Assembly: GCA_000824825.2 (NCBI GenBank) | Contig: LM655188.1 | Span: 95,053-159,052, forward strand | Length of the DNA stretch: 64,000 nucleotides | Direction: 5' to 3' | From: Mesorhizobium sp. ORS 3324 | GTDB taxonomy: Bacteria > Pseudomonadota > Alphaproteobacteria > Rhizobiales > Rhizobiaceae | Shown: positions 1-12,427 of the stretch, piece by piece | Position numbering within the stretch: the stretch's first letter is position 1 | How the letters are laid out: the number at the start of each line of letters is the position of its first letter | Translations under genes and position numbers: made by a program | Notes under the pieces: model-generated | What the model saw: the letters and a program-made list of their open reading frames with translations, nothing else | The model's database searches: none | What the model was told of the DNA's origin: nothing

Positions 1-23
1 CACTTTTCCTGGAATTACTCTAA
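1..23. repeat. dispersed repeat, partial copy (family C)
   Basis: The window opens with the motif cttttcctggaattactct, just downstream of the malic enzyme stop codon. Near-identical text (cttttcctggaattgctct) occurs around 50385-50402 and 55247-55266, also next to gene ends. It is probably the end of a longer element that starts outside the window. Confidence 0.6.
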
Positions 24-51
24 GTGATGGCGTTGACGCGCCGGCCGCTCA

Positions 52-2331
52 TCAATTCCCCGCCGTGTAGGCGGCGATCGCCGCCATGTTGACGATGTCG
101 GAGTCCTTGGCATTGAGCGACACAATCTGGACCGGCTTGTTGAGGCCGACCAGCAGCGGCCCGATGACGGTGGAGCCGCCGAGTTCCTGCAGCATCTTGG
201 TCGAGATCGAGGCCGAGTGGAAGGCGGGCATGACCAGCACATTGGCCGGGCCGGTCAGCCGGATGAACGGATATTGTGCCATGGCGCGTGGGTTCAGCGC
301 CACGTCGGCGGCCATCTCGCCGTCATACTCGAAGTCGACGCGGCGCTTGTCGAGGATGCGCACCGCCTCCTGTATCCGCTCCGAGCGCTCGCCTTGCGGA
401 TGGCCGAAGGTGGAATAGGCAAGCATTGCCAGCCTGGGCTCATAGCCCATGCGGCGGGCAAAGCCGGCGGCCTCCTCGGCGATGTCGGCGATCTGCTCGG
501 CATTCGGCATGTCGTGCACGGCGGTGTCGGCGATCATCACGGTGCGGCCGCGCGCGAGCACGATCGAGGCGCCGATGACGCGATGGCCGGGCTTGGCGTC
601 GATGACGCGGCGCACGTCGTCGAGCGCGGTGGAATAATTGCGGGTCACGCCGGTGACGATGCCGTCGGCGTCGCCCAGCGCCACCATGCAGGCGGCGAAA
701 TGGTTGCGGTCATTGTTGATCAGGCGCTGGCAGTCGCGGAACAGGAAACCCTTCCGCTGCATGCGCTCGTAGAGATAGTCGGTGTAGATGCCGTTGCGGC
801 GCGACAGCCTGGCATTGATGATCTCGAGCCCCTGCTTGTTGAGGTCGATGCCGGCGTTACGGGCATTCTCCTTGATGACGTCGTCGCGGCCGAGCAGGAT
901 CGCGGTGCCGAGCTTCTGGTTCACATAGGAGACGGCGGCGCGCATCACCTGCTCTTCCTCGCCCTCGGCGAAGACGATGCGCTTGGGCTGGCGGCGGACC
1001 CGGTCGTAGATGCGCTGCAAGGTCGAGGCGATCGGATCGCGGCGAGCCGAAAGCTCCTGCGCATAGCGGTCGAGGTCGAGGATCGGCTTGCGGGCGACGC
1101 CGGAGTCCATCGCGGCCTTGGCCACCGCCAGCGGGATCGCCGAGATCAGGCGCGGGTCGAACGGTACCGGGATGATGTAGTTGGGGCCGAATTTCGGCCG
1201 GTTGCCCTGATAGGCCGCCGCGACGTCGTCCGGCACATCCTGGCGCGCAAGCTCGGCCAGCGCGCGTGCGGCGGCGATCTTCATCTCGTCGTTGATGGTG
1301 GTGGCCCGGACATCCAGCGCGCCGCGGAAGATATAGGGGAAGCCCAGCACATTGTTGACCTGGTTCGGATAGTCGGAGCGCCCCGTGGCCATGATGGCGT
1401 CGGTGCGGATCTCGCCCACCTCCTCCGGCGTGATCTCCGGATCCGGATTGGCCATGGCGAAGATGATCGGGTTCTTCGCCATCGACTGCACCATGGCGGG
1501 GGTCAGCGTGCCCTTGGCGGAAAGGCCGAGGAAGACATCGGCGCCGTCCAGCGCCTCGGCGAGGCTGCGCGCCTCGGACTTGACCGCATGCGCCGACTTC
1601 CACTGGTTCATGCCTTCGGTGCGGCCCTGGAAGACCACGCCCTTGGTGTCGCACAGGATGATGTTTTCCGGCGGGAAACCCATCGCCTTCATCAATTCAA
1701 TGCAGGCGATGCCGGCGGCGCCCGCGCCGTTGCAGACCATCTTCGTGGTCTTCATATCGCGACCGGTAATCTCCAGCGCGTTGATCAGCCCGGCGGAAGA
1801 GATGATGGCGGTGCCGTGCTGGTCGTCATGGAAGACCGGGATATCCATCAATTCGCGCAGGCGCTGCTCGATGATGAAGCATTCCGGCGCCTTGATGTCC
1901 TCGAGGTTGATGCCGCCGAAGGAAGGCCCGAGGAAACGCACGCAGTTGATGAACTCGTCGGCATCCTCGGTCGCCACTTCGAGGTCGATGGAATCGACAT
2001 CGGCGAAGCGCTTGAACAGCACCGCCTTGCCTTCCATGACCGGCTTCGAGGCCAGCGCGCCGAGATTGCCGAGGCCGAGGATGGCGGTGCCGTTGGAGAT
2101 GACGGCGACCATGTTGCCGCGCGCGGTGTAGTCGAAGGCGCGGCTCGGGTCCTCCGCGATGGCGCGCACGGGAACGGCGACGCCCGGCGAATAGGCGAGG
2201 CTGAGATCGCGCTGCGTGGCCATCGGCTTGGTGGCGACGATCTCCAGCTTGCCGGGCCGCCCCATGGCGTGGAATTCCAGCGCCTCCTGCGCGCTGACGG
2301 AGGGCCCACTGCTCTCGGTTTTCCTGGCCAT
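52..2331 (-). CDS. maeB: NADP-type malic enzyme with C-terminal phosphotransacetylase-like domain
   Basis: Cytoplasmic enzyme of 759 residues that oxidatively decarboxylates malate to pyruvate, linking the TCA cycle to pyruvate and NAD(P)H supply. The N-terminal malic enzyme part (about 1-425) has AYSPGVA near 46-52, FHDDQHGT near 167-174 and the dinucleotide-binding GAGAAG at 202-207. Residues about 430-759 form the phosphotransacetylase-like domain (FAEGEEEQ, MPAFHSASIS) of the long bacterial malic enzymes; in this family it is usually regulatory rather than catalytic. The gene is divergent from mutS across about 230 bp. Its position beside mutS resembles the rhizobial tme locus as I remember it, so the NADP form is favoured, but cofactor choice cannot be read safely from sequence. 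A dispersed repeat lies right after its stop. Confidence 0.93.
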   Translation of the reverse strand: MARKTESSGPSVSAQEALEFHAMGRPGKLEIVATKPMATQRDLSLAYSPGVAVPVRAIAEDPSRAFDYTARGNMVAVISNGTAILGLGNLGALASKPVMEGKAVLFKRFADVDSIDLEVATEDADEFINCVRFLGPSFGGINLEDIKAPECFIIEQRLRELMDIPVFHDDQHGTAIISSAGLINALEITGRDMKTTKMVCNGAGAAGIACIELMKAMGFPPENIILCDTKGVVFQGRTEGMNQWKSAHAVKSEARSLAEALDGADVFLGLSAKGTLTPAMVQSMAKNPIIFAMANPDPEITPEEVGEIRTDAIMATGRSDYPNQVNNVLGFPYIFRGALDVRATTINDEMKIAAARALAELARQDVPDDVAAAYQGNRPKFGPNYIIPVPFDPRLISAIPLAVAKAAMDSGVARKPILDLDRYAQELSARRDPIASTLQRIYDRVRRQPKRIVFAEGEEEQVMRAAVSYVNQKLGTAILLGRDDVIKENARNAGIDLNKQGLEIINARLSRRNGIYTDYLYERMQRKGFLFRDCQRLINNDRNHFAACMVALGDADGIVTGVTRNYSTALDDVRRVIDAKPGHRVIGASIVLARGRTVMIADTAVHDMPNAEQIADIAEEAAGFARRMGYEPRLAMLAYSTFGHPQGERSERIQEAVRILDKRRVDFEYDGEMAADVALNPRAMAQYPFIRLTGPANVLVMPAFHSASISTKMLQELGGSTVIGPLLVGLNKPVQIVSLNAKDSDIVNMAAIAAYTAGN

Positions 2332-2561
2332 GATGCTTTCGATTCCCTCACCTTTGCGGCACCGCTTGGGACGGGTGCTTCCTTATGGGTTTCCGGATTA
2401 AGGCTACACGCGGCCGCTGTAAACCGCCAAGCCGGGCAAAGCTGCCTCAACATGGAAGGCGGCGGCTGGTTGACAGCCTGCTGGCAGCATGACCTGCGGT
2501 TTCCCCTGCTTTTCGAGGCGCCGGCATTAAACCCCACTGCCACATCTGCTAGCGTCGCGGC

Positions 2562-5300
2562 ATGAACATGCACATGCCGACCGATACCGACGTCCCGGAG
2601 ACGACGACACCGGCACCCGCCGTGGGCGGCGTCACGCCGATGATGGAGCAGTATATCGAGATCAAGGCGGCGAACCCGGATTCGCTGCTCTTCTACCGCA
2701 TGGGCGATTTCTACGAGCTGTTCTTCGACGACGCCGAGAAGGCGAGCCAGGCGCTCGGCATCGTGCTCACCCGGCGCGGCAAGCACCAGGGACACGACAT
2801 TCCGATGTGCGGCGTGCCGGTGCATGCGGCGGACGACTATCTGCAGAAGCTGATCGCGCAGGGTTTTCGCGTTGCCGTCTGCGAGCAGACCGAGGACCCG
2901 GCGGAAGCCAAGAAGCGCGGTTCGAAATCGGTGGTGCGCCGCGACGTGGTGCGGCTGGTGACGCCCGGCACCATCACCGAGGACAAGCTGCTCGCGCCGC
3001 AGGAATCGAGCTTCCTGATGGCGCTGGGGCGAGTGAAGGGCAGCGGCGCTGCGGGCAACCAAGGCAGCTTCGCGCTGGCCTGGATCGACATCTCGACCGG
3101 CGCCTTCAGGGTCGCCGAGACGACGCCGGAGCGGCTGCTTGCCGACATCTTCCGCGTCGATCCCCGCGAGCTGATCGTCGCCGAGCCGGTGTTCCACGAC
3201 CCTGAGCTGCGGCCGGTCTTCGACGTGCTCGGCCGGGTCGCCAACCCGCAGCCGCCGTCGCTGTTCGATTCGGCGTCGGCCACGGGGCGCATCGCCCGCT
3301 TCTTCGATGTGGCGACGCCGGACAGCTTCGGCAGCTTCTCGCGCGCCGAGCTGTCGGCGATCTCCGGCACCATTGCCTATGTCGAGAAGACGCAGAAGGC
3401 CGAGCGGCCGCCGTTGTCGCGCCCCGAGCGCGAGGAGAGCGGCTCGACGCTGTTCATCGACCCGGCGACGCGCGCCAATCTGGAACTGTTGCGCACGCTT
3501 TCCGGCAGCCGCGAGGGCTCGCTGTTCAAGGCGATCGACCGCACCGTCACCGGCGGCGGCGCGCGAATGCTCGCCGACCGCCTGATGGCGCCGCTGACCG
3601 ATCCGGCGGCGATCGCAGCAAGGTTGGACTCGGTGTCGTTCTTCCGCGCCGAGACGCGGCTCTGTCAAGGATTGCGGACGAGCCTGAAAAGCGTCGCCGA
3701 CATGCCGAGGGCACTGTCGAGGCTGGCGCTCAACCGCGGCGGCCCGCGCGATCTCGGCGCGCTGCGAGCCGGCTTCGAGGCGGCGGGTGCCATCGCCGAG
3801 CTGTTTGCTACGACCGCCCTGCCGGCCGAGCTCGCCGCGGCGCTGGCAGCAATCAAGGCCTTGCCCGACGCGCTTGCCCGCCATCTCAGCGAGGCGCTCG
3901 ACGACGAGTTGCCGCTGATCAAGCGCGACGGCGGCTTCGTGCGGTCGAATTACAATGCCGAGCTCGACGAGATGCGCGCATTGCGCGACGAATCGCGAAA
4001 AGTGATCGCCGGGCTGGAGCGCTCGCTGATCGAGGAGACCGGCATACGCTCGCTGAAGATCCGGCACAACAATGTGCTCGGCTACTATATCGAGGTCACC
4101 GCCAACCATCATGGCGTGATGACCGGCAGCGACGCCGCCAAGGCGCGCTTCATCCACCGCCAGACCATGGCCAACGCCATGCGCTTCACCACGACGGAAC
4201 TGGCGGAGCTGGAATCGAAGATCGCCAATGCCGCCGACCGGGCGCTGAGCATCGAGCTCGCCGCCTTCGACCGGCTGACGGCGGAGGTGGTCGGCGAGGC
4301 CGACAGCATCCGCGCCGGCGCCGAGGCGCTCGCGGTGCTCGACGTGTCGTCGGCGCTGGCTCTGCTTTCCGAAAGCGAGGGCTGGTGCAGGCCGCTGGTC
4401 GATGCCAGCCTCGCCTTCGAGATTTCCGGCGGGCGCCATCCGGTCGTCGAACAGGCGCTCAGGCGTTCCGGCGAAGGCCCGTTCGTCGCCAATGACTGCG
4501 ACCTCTCGCCGGAAGGCGGCGCCAAGGCCGGCGCCATCTGGCTGCTCACCGGCCCCAACATGGGCGGCAAATCGACGTTCCTCAGGCAAAACGCGCTCAT
4601 CGCCATCCTTGCCCAGACCGGATCGTTCGTGCCGGCGCAAAGCGCCCATATCGGCGTCGTCGACCGCCTGTTCTCGCGCGTCGGCGCCTCGGACGATCTG
4701 GCGCGCGGCCGCTCGACCTTCATGGTCGAGATGGTCGAGACGGCTGCGATCCTCAACCAGGCCGGCGAGCGGGCGCTGGTCATCCTCGACGAGATCGGCC
4801 GCGGCACCGCGACTTTCGACGGGTTGTCGATCGCCTGGGCGGCGGTCGAATATCTGCATGAGAAGAACCGCTGCCGGGCGATCTTCGCCACGCATTTCCA
4901 CGAGATGACGGCGCTGGCGGGCAAGCTCCCCCGGCTCCACAACGTCACCATGCGGGTCAAGGAATGGGAAGGCGACGTCGTCTTCCTGCACGAGGTCGGC
5001 AGGGGTGCGGCCGACCGCTCCTACGGCGTGCAGGTGGCGCGGCTCGCCGGCCTGCCGGAAGCCGTGGTGGCGCGTGCCAAGCAAGTGCTGCACCAGCTCG
5101 AGGAAGGCGAGGTCTCGGGCAAGACCAACCGGCTGGTCGACGACCTGCCGCTGTTTTCGGTGGCGGTAAAGCGCGAGGCGCCGAAGCCGGCAAAGAACGA
5201 TGCGCTGGGCGACGCGCTCGGTGCCATCAATCCCGACGAGATGACGCCAAGGGAAGCGCTGGAGGCGCTGTACAGGTTGAAGGGGCTGGCGACGAAATAA
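2562..5300 (+). CDS. mutS: DNA mismatch repair ATPase MutS
   Basis: A 912-residue mismatch-recognition protein that works with MutL after replication. The mismatch-binding F-x-E motif is visible at F50-Y51-E52 in GDFYELF. The clamp and lever regions follow, and the ABC-type ATPase is C-terminal with Walker [10 protein letters not shown] at 664-672 and Walker [12 protein letters not shown] near 740-750, then the FATHFHE segment. Length is slightly above the E. coli protein because of an N-terminal extension rich in Thr and Pro. There are three in-frame ATG codons within the first five codons, so the exact start is open by a few residues. In rhizobia the next gene is normally glnD; here three minus-strand genes intervene. 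Confidence 0.97.
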   Translation: MNMHMPTDTDVPETTTPAPAVGGVTPMMEQYIEIKAANPDSLLFYRMGDFYELFFDDAEKASQALGIVLTRRGKHQGHDIPMCGVPVHAADDYLQKLIAQGFRVAVCEQTEDPAEAKKRGSKSVVRRDVVRLVTPGTITEDKLLAPQESSFLMALGRVKGSGAAGNQGSFALAWIDISTGAFRVAETTPERLLADIFRVDPRELIVAEPVFHDPELRPVFDVLGRVANPQPPSLFDSASATGRIARFFDVATPDSFGSFSRAELSAISGTIAYVEKTQKAERPPLSRPEREESGSTLFIDPATRANLELLRTLSGSREGSLFKAIDRTVTGGGARMLADRLMAPLTDPAAIAARLDSVSFFRAETRLCQGLRTSLKSVADMPRALSRLALNRGGPRDLGALRAGFEAAGAIAELFATTALPAELAAALAAIKALPDALARHLSEALDDELPLIKRDGGFVRSNYNAELDEMRALRDESRKVIAGLERSLIEETGIRSLKIRHNNVLGYYIEVTANHHGVMTGSDAAKARFIHRQTMANAMRFTTTELAELESKIANAADRALSIELAAFDRLTAEVVGEADSIRAGAEALAVLDVSSALALLSESEGWCRPLVDASLAFEISGGRHPVVEQALRRSGEGPFVANDCDLSPEGGAKAGAIWLLTGPNMGGKSTFLRQNALIAILAQTGSFVPAQSAHIGVVDRLFSRVGASDDLARGRSTFMVEMVETAAILNQAGERALVILDEIGRGTATFDGLSIAWAAVEYLHEKNRCRAIFATHFHEMTALAGKLPRLHNVTMRVKEWEGDVVFLHEVGRGAADRSYGVQVARLAGLPEAVVARAKQVLHQLEEGEVSGKTNRLVDDLPLFSVAVKREAPKPAKNDALGDALGAINPDEMTPREALEALYRLKGLATK

Positions 5301-5330
5301 GGCTTTCAGCCAGCGTCGCGATCCTTCCCA

Positions 5331-5484
5331 CCCCCTCTGGCCTGCCGGACATCTCCCCCGCAAGGGGGGAGATTGGATGTCGCCGTCGCTTTCGCCAATC
5401 GTCAACGCCGCAAGACGAGCGCCGCCCGCAAAGCTGCCTATCTCCCCCCTTGCGGGGGAGATGGCCGGCAGGCCAGAGGAGGGT
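5331..5484. repeat. palindromic intergenic repeat, full copy (family A)
   Basis: Two arms of about 40 bases face each other. The left arm begins cctctggcctgccgg and holds the hairpin tctcccccgcaaggggg. The right arm holds tctcccccttgcgggggag and ends ggccggcaggccagagg. Each arm is itself a hairpin. The element lies between the convergent mutS and aldo/keto reductase genes and may also end transcription. Related elements are at 22678-22892 and 34150-34344, with a half copy at 14291-14332. Confidence 0.8.
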
Positions 5485-5516
5485 GTGACGGAATGCGACC
5501 TGCGCTATGAGCGTGT

Positions 5517-6362
5517 CTAAATCATCTCCAACCCGCGCTTGCGCGTCGGCGGCGGGAAGGCGCGGTCGAGATCGGCGAAATCCTGCGCCGTCAGCTCAAT
5601 ATCGAGCGCGGCGGCGTTCTGGCGGACGTGCTCCTGGCGGCTCGCCTTCGGGATGGTGATGACGCCTTTCTGCGCCATCACCCAGGCGAGGGCAATCTGC
5701 GCGGCCGTGGCGTTGTGGCGGGCGGCCACGGCGTCGAGCCTGGCGTTGCGCGCCAGCGCGCCCTGCTCGACGGGCGAATAGGCCATCAGCGGGATGCCCC
5801 GCTTCAGGCTCCAGGGTGCCAAGTCGAATTCGGGGCCACGCCGCGAGAGGTTGTAGAGGATCTGGTTCGTCTGGACGTTGCCGCCGGAGGGCAGGCCGAC
5901 CAGTTCCTCCATCTCGTCGGTGTCGAAGTTGCTGACGCCCCAGTGGCGTATCTTGCCGGCCGCCTTCAGGGCCTCGAAGGCCTCGACGGTTTCGCCCACG
6001 GGCACGCTGCCCGGCCAGTGCAGCAGATAGAGATCGATGCGGTCGGTGGAAAGCCGCCTCAAACTGTTCTCGCAGGCTCGCGTCACGCCAGCGCGCGAGG
6101 CGTTGGTCGGCAGCACCTTGGACACCAGAAAGGTCTGGTCGCGGCGCCCGGCGATGGCTTGCGCCACCACTTCCTCGGCGCCGCCGCCGGCATACATTTC
6201 CGCCGTATCGATCAGCGTGATGCCGAGGTCGAGCCCAAGCTTCAACGCCGCGACCTCATCGGCGCGGCGGCGGCGGTCCTCGCCCATCTTCCATGTGCCC
6301 TGGCCCAGCACCGGAACGGCTTCGCCGGACGGCAAGGTGGTGGTTCTGATTGTGGAAGGCAT
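5517..6362 (-). CDS. aldo/keto reductase
   Basis: A 281-residue NAD(P)H-dependent carbonyl reductase of the AKR superfamily. The catalytic tetrad is present: D52 and Y57 in DTAEMY, K82 in VSKVLP and H115 in LLHWPG. The C-terminal cofactor-binding part includes TIPKASRQEHVRQN. The physiological substrate cannot be predicted. It is read in the same direction as the DUF305 and copper ATPase genes upstream, but a stem-loop and about 90 bp separate them, so membership of the copper operon is uncertain. Confidence 0.9.
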   Translation of the reverse strand: MPSTIRTTTLPSGEAVPVLGQGTWKMGEDRRRRADEVAALKLGLDLGITLIDTAEMYAGGGAEEVVAQAIAGRRDQTFLVSKVLPTNASRAGVTRACENSLRRLSTDRIDLYLLHWPGSVPVGETVEAFEALKAAGKIRHWGVSNFDTDEMEELVGLPSGGNVQTNQILYNLSRRGPEFDLAPWSLKRGIPLMAYSPVEQGALARNARLDAVAARHNATAAQIALAWVMAQKGVITIPKASRQEHVRQNAAALDIELTAQDFADLDRAFPPPTRKRGLEMI

Positions 6363-6400
6363 GACCTGCTCCGCGTGAGGCCGGATCGCAGCACAGCCGT

Positions 6401-6447
6401 GGCCGGAAATCCAGACCGAAGTCTTCGCCTTGGTCCGGATTTCGGCC
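6401..6447 (-). terminator. possible stem-loop terminator after the copper genes
   Basis: The arms ggccggaaatcc and ggatttcggcc pair across a loop that can itself fold. The structure starts a few bases after the DUF305 stop in the direction of transcription. There is no clear T run, so Rho-independent action is uncertain. Confidence 0.35.
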
Positions 6448-6455
6448 GTGAGGAG

Positions 6456-6845
6456 TTACTTCACCGGATGCTTGGCAAGCCAGTCCTGCATTTGCGCGAT
6501 CTCGGCCTCTTGCGCCTTCACGACGCCTTCGGCGAGCTTGCGGATTTCCGGATCCTTGCCGTTGGCGATCACCACCTTGGCCATGTCGATCGCGCCCTGA
6601 TGGTGCGGGATCATGCCTCGCACGAAGTCGACATCGGCATTGCCGGTATACTCGATCATCATGTCTGCATGCATCTTGTCCATCGCCGCCTTGTAGCCGC
6701 CCGTCGCCGCGTTCTCGGAGCCCATCGCCATGCCGGACATGTCGTGCTTCATCTCGTCGGATTGCGCCGGCACGCTCTCGAGGAACACGGCAAGCAGCAT
6801 ACCGGCCGCCATCAACAGCAGCACGATCTTCTTCACCAAGGTCAT
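6456..6845 (-). CDS. DUF305 family exported protein (CopM-like)
   Basis: A 129-residue protein with an N-terminal signal or anchor segment (MTLVKKIVLLLMAAGMLLAV) followed by a Met- and His-rich stretch (MKHDMSGMAMGS). The DUF305 signature MIPHHQGAIDMAK is at about 78-90. Members of this family act in the periplasm, and some bind copper through Met and His residues. It lies 43 bp downstream of the Cu-ATPase gene on the same strand and is probably co-transcribed from the CueR-type promoter at 9432-9462. That context favours periplasmic copper buffering, but direct metal binding is inference. Confidence 0.88.
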   Translation of the reverse strand: MTLVKKIVLLLMAAGMLLAVFLESVPAQSDEMKHDMSGMAMGSENAATGGYKAAMDKMHADMMIEYTGNADVDFVRGMIPHHQGAIDMAKVVIANGKDPEIRKLAEGVVKAQEAEIAQMQDWLAKHPVK

Positions 6846-6888
6846 TCAGGTCTCCTTCTGGTTGGATTTTCGTATCTGGGAGGTTCGC

Positions 6889-9399
<2,511 letters not shown>

Positions 9400-9431
9400 G
9401 AGCAAATACCTCGGATTCTCCAGTCGGGGCG

Positions 9432-9462
9432 GAGGTAGTCCTTCCAGTAACTGGAAGGTCAA
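9432..9462 (-). promoter_or_regulatory. CueR/MerR-type copper promoter and operator
   Basis: Read on the minus strand, TTGACC (-35, 9457-9462) and TACCTC (-10, 9432-9437) are separated by 19 bases. The spacer contains the dyad CCTTCCAGTTACTGGAAGG. A 19-bp spacer with a CCTTCC...GGAAGG dyad is the hallmark of CueR-controlled copA promoters, where the activator untwists an overlong spacer. It lies 33 bp upstream of the ATPase start. The likely regulator is the CueR-like protein encoded at 20568-20981. Confidence 0.9.
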
Positions 9463-9586
9463 GGGCCTGTTTCGATCTTTGGAGATTTTGACCGTCCGGC
9501 CTTGCGTTGCATCAATCGCGCGCCGTGGGACGCGCGTTCGCCGCCCCATACACAGCGCAAAGAAAACGCGCTATAGACGCCGCCGA

Positions 9587-12388
9587 ATGGCAAAGATCTC
9601 CCTGAAACTCGACGAACTCATCGACGGCGACGCCTTGTGCCGCGAGCTTACCGCGCTGACGGCGGCTAGCGCCGGCGACGGCTCAAGCAAGACGACGCGC
9701 ACGGCCGTTCTGCAGCTGCTCAAGAGCAGGCTTGGCGAGGGACGAAAGATCGCCGAGGCGATGCTGAAGGAGGATGGCGGCGGCCATGCCTGCGCCGAGC
9801 GGCTGTCGCATCTGATGGATGAGCTGATCCGGGCGCTTTACGATTTCGCGGCCACCCACGTCTATCGGGTCAAGAACCGCTCGGCCGCCGAGCGCATGGC
9901 GGTCGTCGCGGTCGGCGGCTATGGCCGCGGCACGCTGGCGCCTGGCTCCGATATCGATCTGCTCTTCCTGCTGCCCTACAAGCAGACGCCGTGGGGCGAG
10001 CAGATCGTCGAATACATGCTCTACATGCTGTGGGACATGGGGCTGAAGGTCGGCCACGCCACCCGCAACATCGAGGAGTGTCTGAGGCTGTCGCGCACCG
10101 ACATCACCATCCGCACCTCGATCCTGGAGGCGCGCTTCCTGTGGGGCGAACGCAGGCTCTATGACGAGCTGCTCACCCGCTTCGACCACGAAGTCGTGCG
10201 CACCACGGGGCCGGAATATGTGCAGGCCAAGCTCGCCGAGCGCGACGAGCGCCATGCCAAGGCGGGCGAAAGCCGCTATCTGGTCGAGCCCAACGTCAAG
10301 GACGGCAAGGGCGGCTTGCGCGACCTGCAGACGCTGTTCTGGATCGGCAAATACTTTTATCGCGTGCGCAGCGGCGAAGAGCTGGTCGAGAAAGGCGTCT
10401 TCACCGAGGCCGAGTATCGCGAATTCCAGAAGGCCGAGGATTTCCTGTGGGCGGTGCGCTGCCACATGCACTTCCTCACCGGCAAGGCGGAAGAGCGGCT
10501 CCATTTCGACATCCAGCGCGAGATCGCCGAGCGGCTGGGCTACACCACGCATCCCGGCCTGTCGGCGGTCGAGCGCTTCATGAAGCACTACTTCCTCGTC
10601 GCCAAGGATGTCGGCGATCTCACCCGCATCTTCTGCGCCGCGCTCGAGGAGGAGCAGGCCAAGCATGTGCCCGGCTTCAACCGTATCTTCCTCACCTTCT
10701 CGCGGCGCAAGCGCAAGCTTGCCGGCACTTCCGACTTCATCGTCGACAACCACCGCATCAACGTCGCCGACGACCTGGTGTTCGAGCGCGATCCGGTCAA
10801 TCTGCTCAGGCTGTTCTGGTTCGCCGACAAGCACGGGTTGGAGTTCCATCCCGACGCGCTGAAGCTGCTCACCCGCTCGCTGGGTCTCGTCAACAAGTCG
10901 CTGCGGCGCGACGAGGAGGCCAACCGGCTGTTCCTCGACATCCTGACCTCGGACCGCAATGCGGAGCTTAACCTCAGGCGCATGAACGAGGCGGGGCTGC
11001 TCGGCAAGCTGATCCCGGACTTCGGCAAGATCGTCGCCATGATGCAGTTCTCGATGTACCACCACTATACGGTGGACGAGCATCTCATCCGCTGCATCGG
11101 CGTGCTGGCCGAGATCGAGCGCGGCGACGGCGCCAAGGTGCATCCGCTCTCGCATTCGCTGCTGCCGGGGCTGAAGAAAAGCCGCGAGGCGCTCTATGTC
11201 GCGGTGTTGCTGCACGACATCGCCAAGGGCCGGCCGGAGGACCATTCGGAAGCCGGCGCCAGGATCGCGCGGCGCATCTGCCCGCATATGGGGCTGTCCG
11301 CCGCCGACACCGAGACCGTCGCCTGGCTGGTCGAGAACCATCTCGTCATGTCGATGACCGCGCAAACGCGCGACCTCAACGACCGCAAGACGATCGAGGA
11401 TTTCGCTTCCATCGTGCAATCGGTGGAACGGCTGAAGCTGCTTCTGGTCCTCACCGTCTGCGACATCAGGGGCGTCGGACCGGGCGTGTGGAACGGCTGG
11501 AAGGGACAGCTGCTGCGTACGCTCTATTTCGAGACCGAGCTGCTCTTGACCGGCGGCTTCTCGGAAGTGTCGCGCGCCGAGCGAACGGCGGCGGCGCGCG
11601 AACGGCTGGCCGAGGCGCTGGCCGCCTGGCCGGCGAAGGAGCGCAAGCGCTATGTCGCGCAGCACTACGAGAACTATCTGCTCACCGTCGACCTGCCCGA
11701 CCAGCTGCGCCACGCCGAATTCATCCGCGAGGCGGATGCCGCCGGCAAGAAGCTCGCCACCATGGTGAAGACGCACGAATTCGAGGCAGTCACCGAAATC
11801 ACTGTGCTGGCGCAGGACCATCCGCGCCTGCTGTCGGTGATTGCCGGCGCGTGCGCTGCGGCTGGCGGCAACATCGTCGACGCACAAATCTTCACCACCT
11901 CGGACGGGCGCGCGCTGGACACCATCCTGATCTCCAGGGAATTCGACCGCGACGAGGACGAGCGCCGCCGCGCCGAGCGCGTCGGCAAGCTGATAGAAGA
12001 CGTTCTGTCCGGCAAGAGCTGGCTGCCCGAGATGATCGAGAAGCGCACCAAGCCGAAGCGCGGCGCCAAGGCTTTCCGCATCCCGCCGCGCGCCGAGATC
12101 CGCAACACGCTGTCGAACCGCTTTTCGGTGATCGAGATCGAAGGGCTGGACCGGCCGGGCCTGCTTTCCGAGATCACCGGCGCGCTGTCGGACCTTTCGC
12201 TCGACATCGCCTCGGCGCACATCACCACTTTCGGCGAGAAGGTCATCGACACTTTCTACGTCACAGACCTCACCGGCCAGAAGATCGACAGCCCCACGCG
12301 CACGGCCACCATCCACAAACGGCTGATCGATACGCTGGAAGGCAATGGGCATGAACGCAACGGCAAGGCCAAGGCGGCGGCCGAGTGA
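9587..12388 (+). CDS. glnD: bifunctional PII uridylyltransferase/uridylyl-removing enzyme
   Basis: A 933-residue nitrogen sensor that uridylylates PII proteins when glutamine is low and removes the groups when it is high. Domains in order: nucleotidyltransferase with [19 protein letters not shown] near 107-125, an HD hydrolase domain with [14 protein letters not shown] near 541-554, and two C-terminal ACT domains (about 732-790 and 843-905) that sense glutamine. The ATG at 9587 is preferred over an upstream in-frame start because the upstream stretch is low-complexity basic sequence overlapping the copper promoter. murJ follows 39 bp downstream and is probably co-transcribed. Confidence 0.96.
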   Translation: MAKISLKLDELIDGDALCRELTALTAASAGDGSSKTTRTAVLQLLKSRLGEGRKIAEAMLKEDGGGHACAERLSHLMDELIRALYDFAATHVYRVKNRSAAERMAVVAVGGYGRGTLAPGSDIDLLFLLPYKQTPWGEQIVEYMLYMLWDMGLKVGHATRNIEECLRLSRTDITIRTSILEARFLWGERRLYDELLTRFDHEVVRTTGPEYVQAKLAERDERHAKAGESRYLVEPNVKDGKGGLRDLQTLFWIGKYFYRVRSGEELVEKGVFTEAEYREFQKAEDFLWAVRCHMHFLTGKAEERLHFDIQREIAERLGYTTHPGLSAVERFMKHYFLVAKDVGDLTRIFCAALEEEQAKHVPGFNRIFLTFSRRKRKLAGTSDFIVDNHRINVADDLVFERDPVNLLRLFWFADKHGLEFHPDALKLLTRSLGLVNKSLRRDEEANRLFLDILTSDRNAELNLRRMNEAGLLGKLIPDFGKIVAMMQFSMYHHYTVDEHLIRCIGVLAEIERGDGAKVHPLSHSLLPGLKKSREALYVAVLLHDIAKGRPEDHSEAGARIARRICPHMGLSAADTETVAWLVENHLVMSMTAQTRDLNDRKTIEDFASIVQSVERLKLLLVLTVCDIRGVGPGVWNGWKGQLLRTLYFETELLLTGGFSEVSRAERTAAARERLAEALAAWPAKERKRYVAQHYENYLLTVDLPDQLRHAEFIREADAAGKKLATMVKTHEFEAVTEITVLAQDHPRLLSVIAGACAAAGGNIVDAQIFTTSDGRALDTILISREFDRDEDERRRAERVGKLIEDVLSGKSWLPEMIEKRTKPKRGAKAFRIPPRAEIRNTLSNRFSVIEIEGLDRPGLLSEITGALSDLSLDIASAHITTFGEKVIDTFYVTDLTGQKIDSPTRTATIHKRLIDTLEGNGHERNGKAKAAAE

Positions 12389-12427
12389 CATCCATTTGAC
12401 GCAATTTCGCAGGCAGTCATTCACCGC

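Noticed and set aside
1848..5405. Very long minus-strand open frame (over 1100 codons) across mutS
   Set aside because: It is antisense to mutS, Arg- and Ala-rich without family motifs, and arises from high GC at codon third positions.
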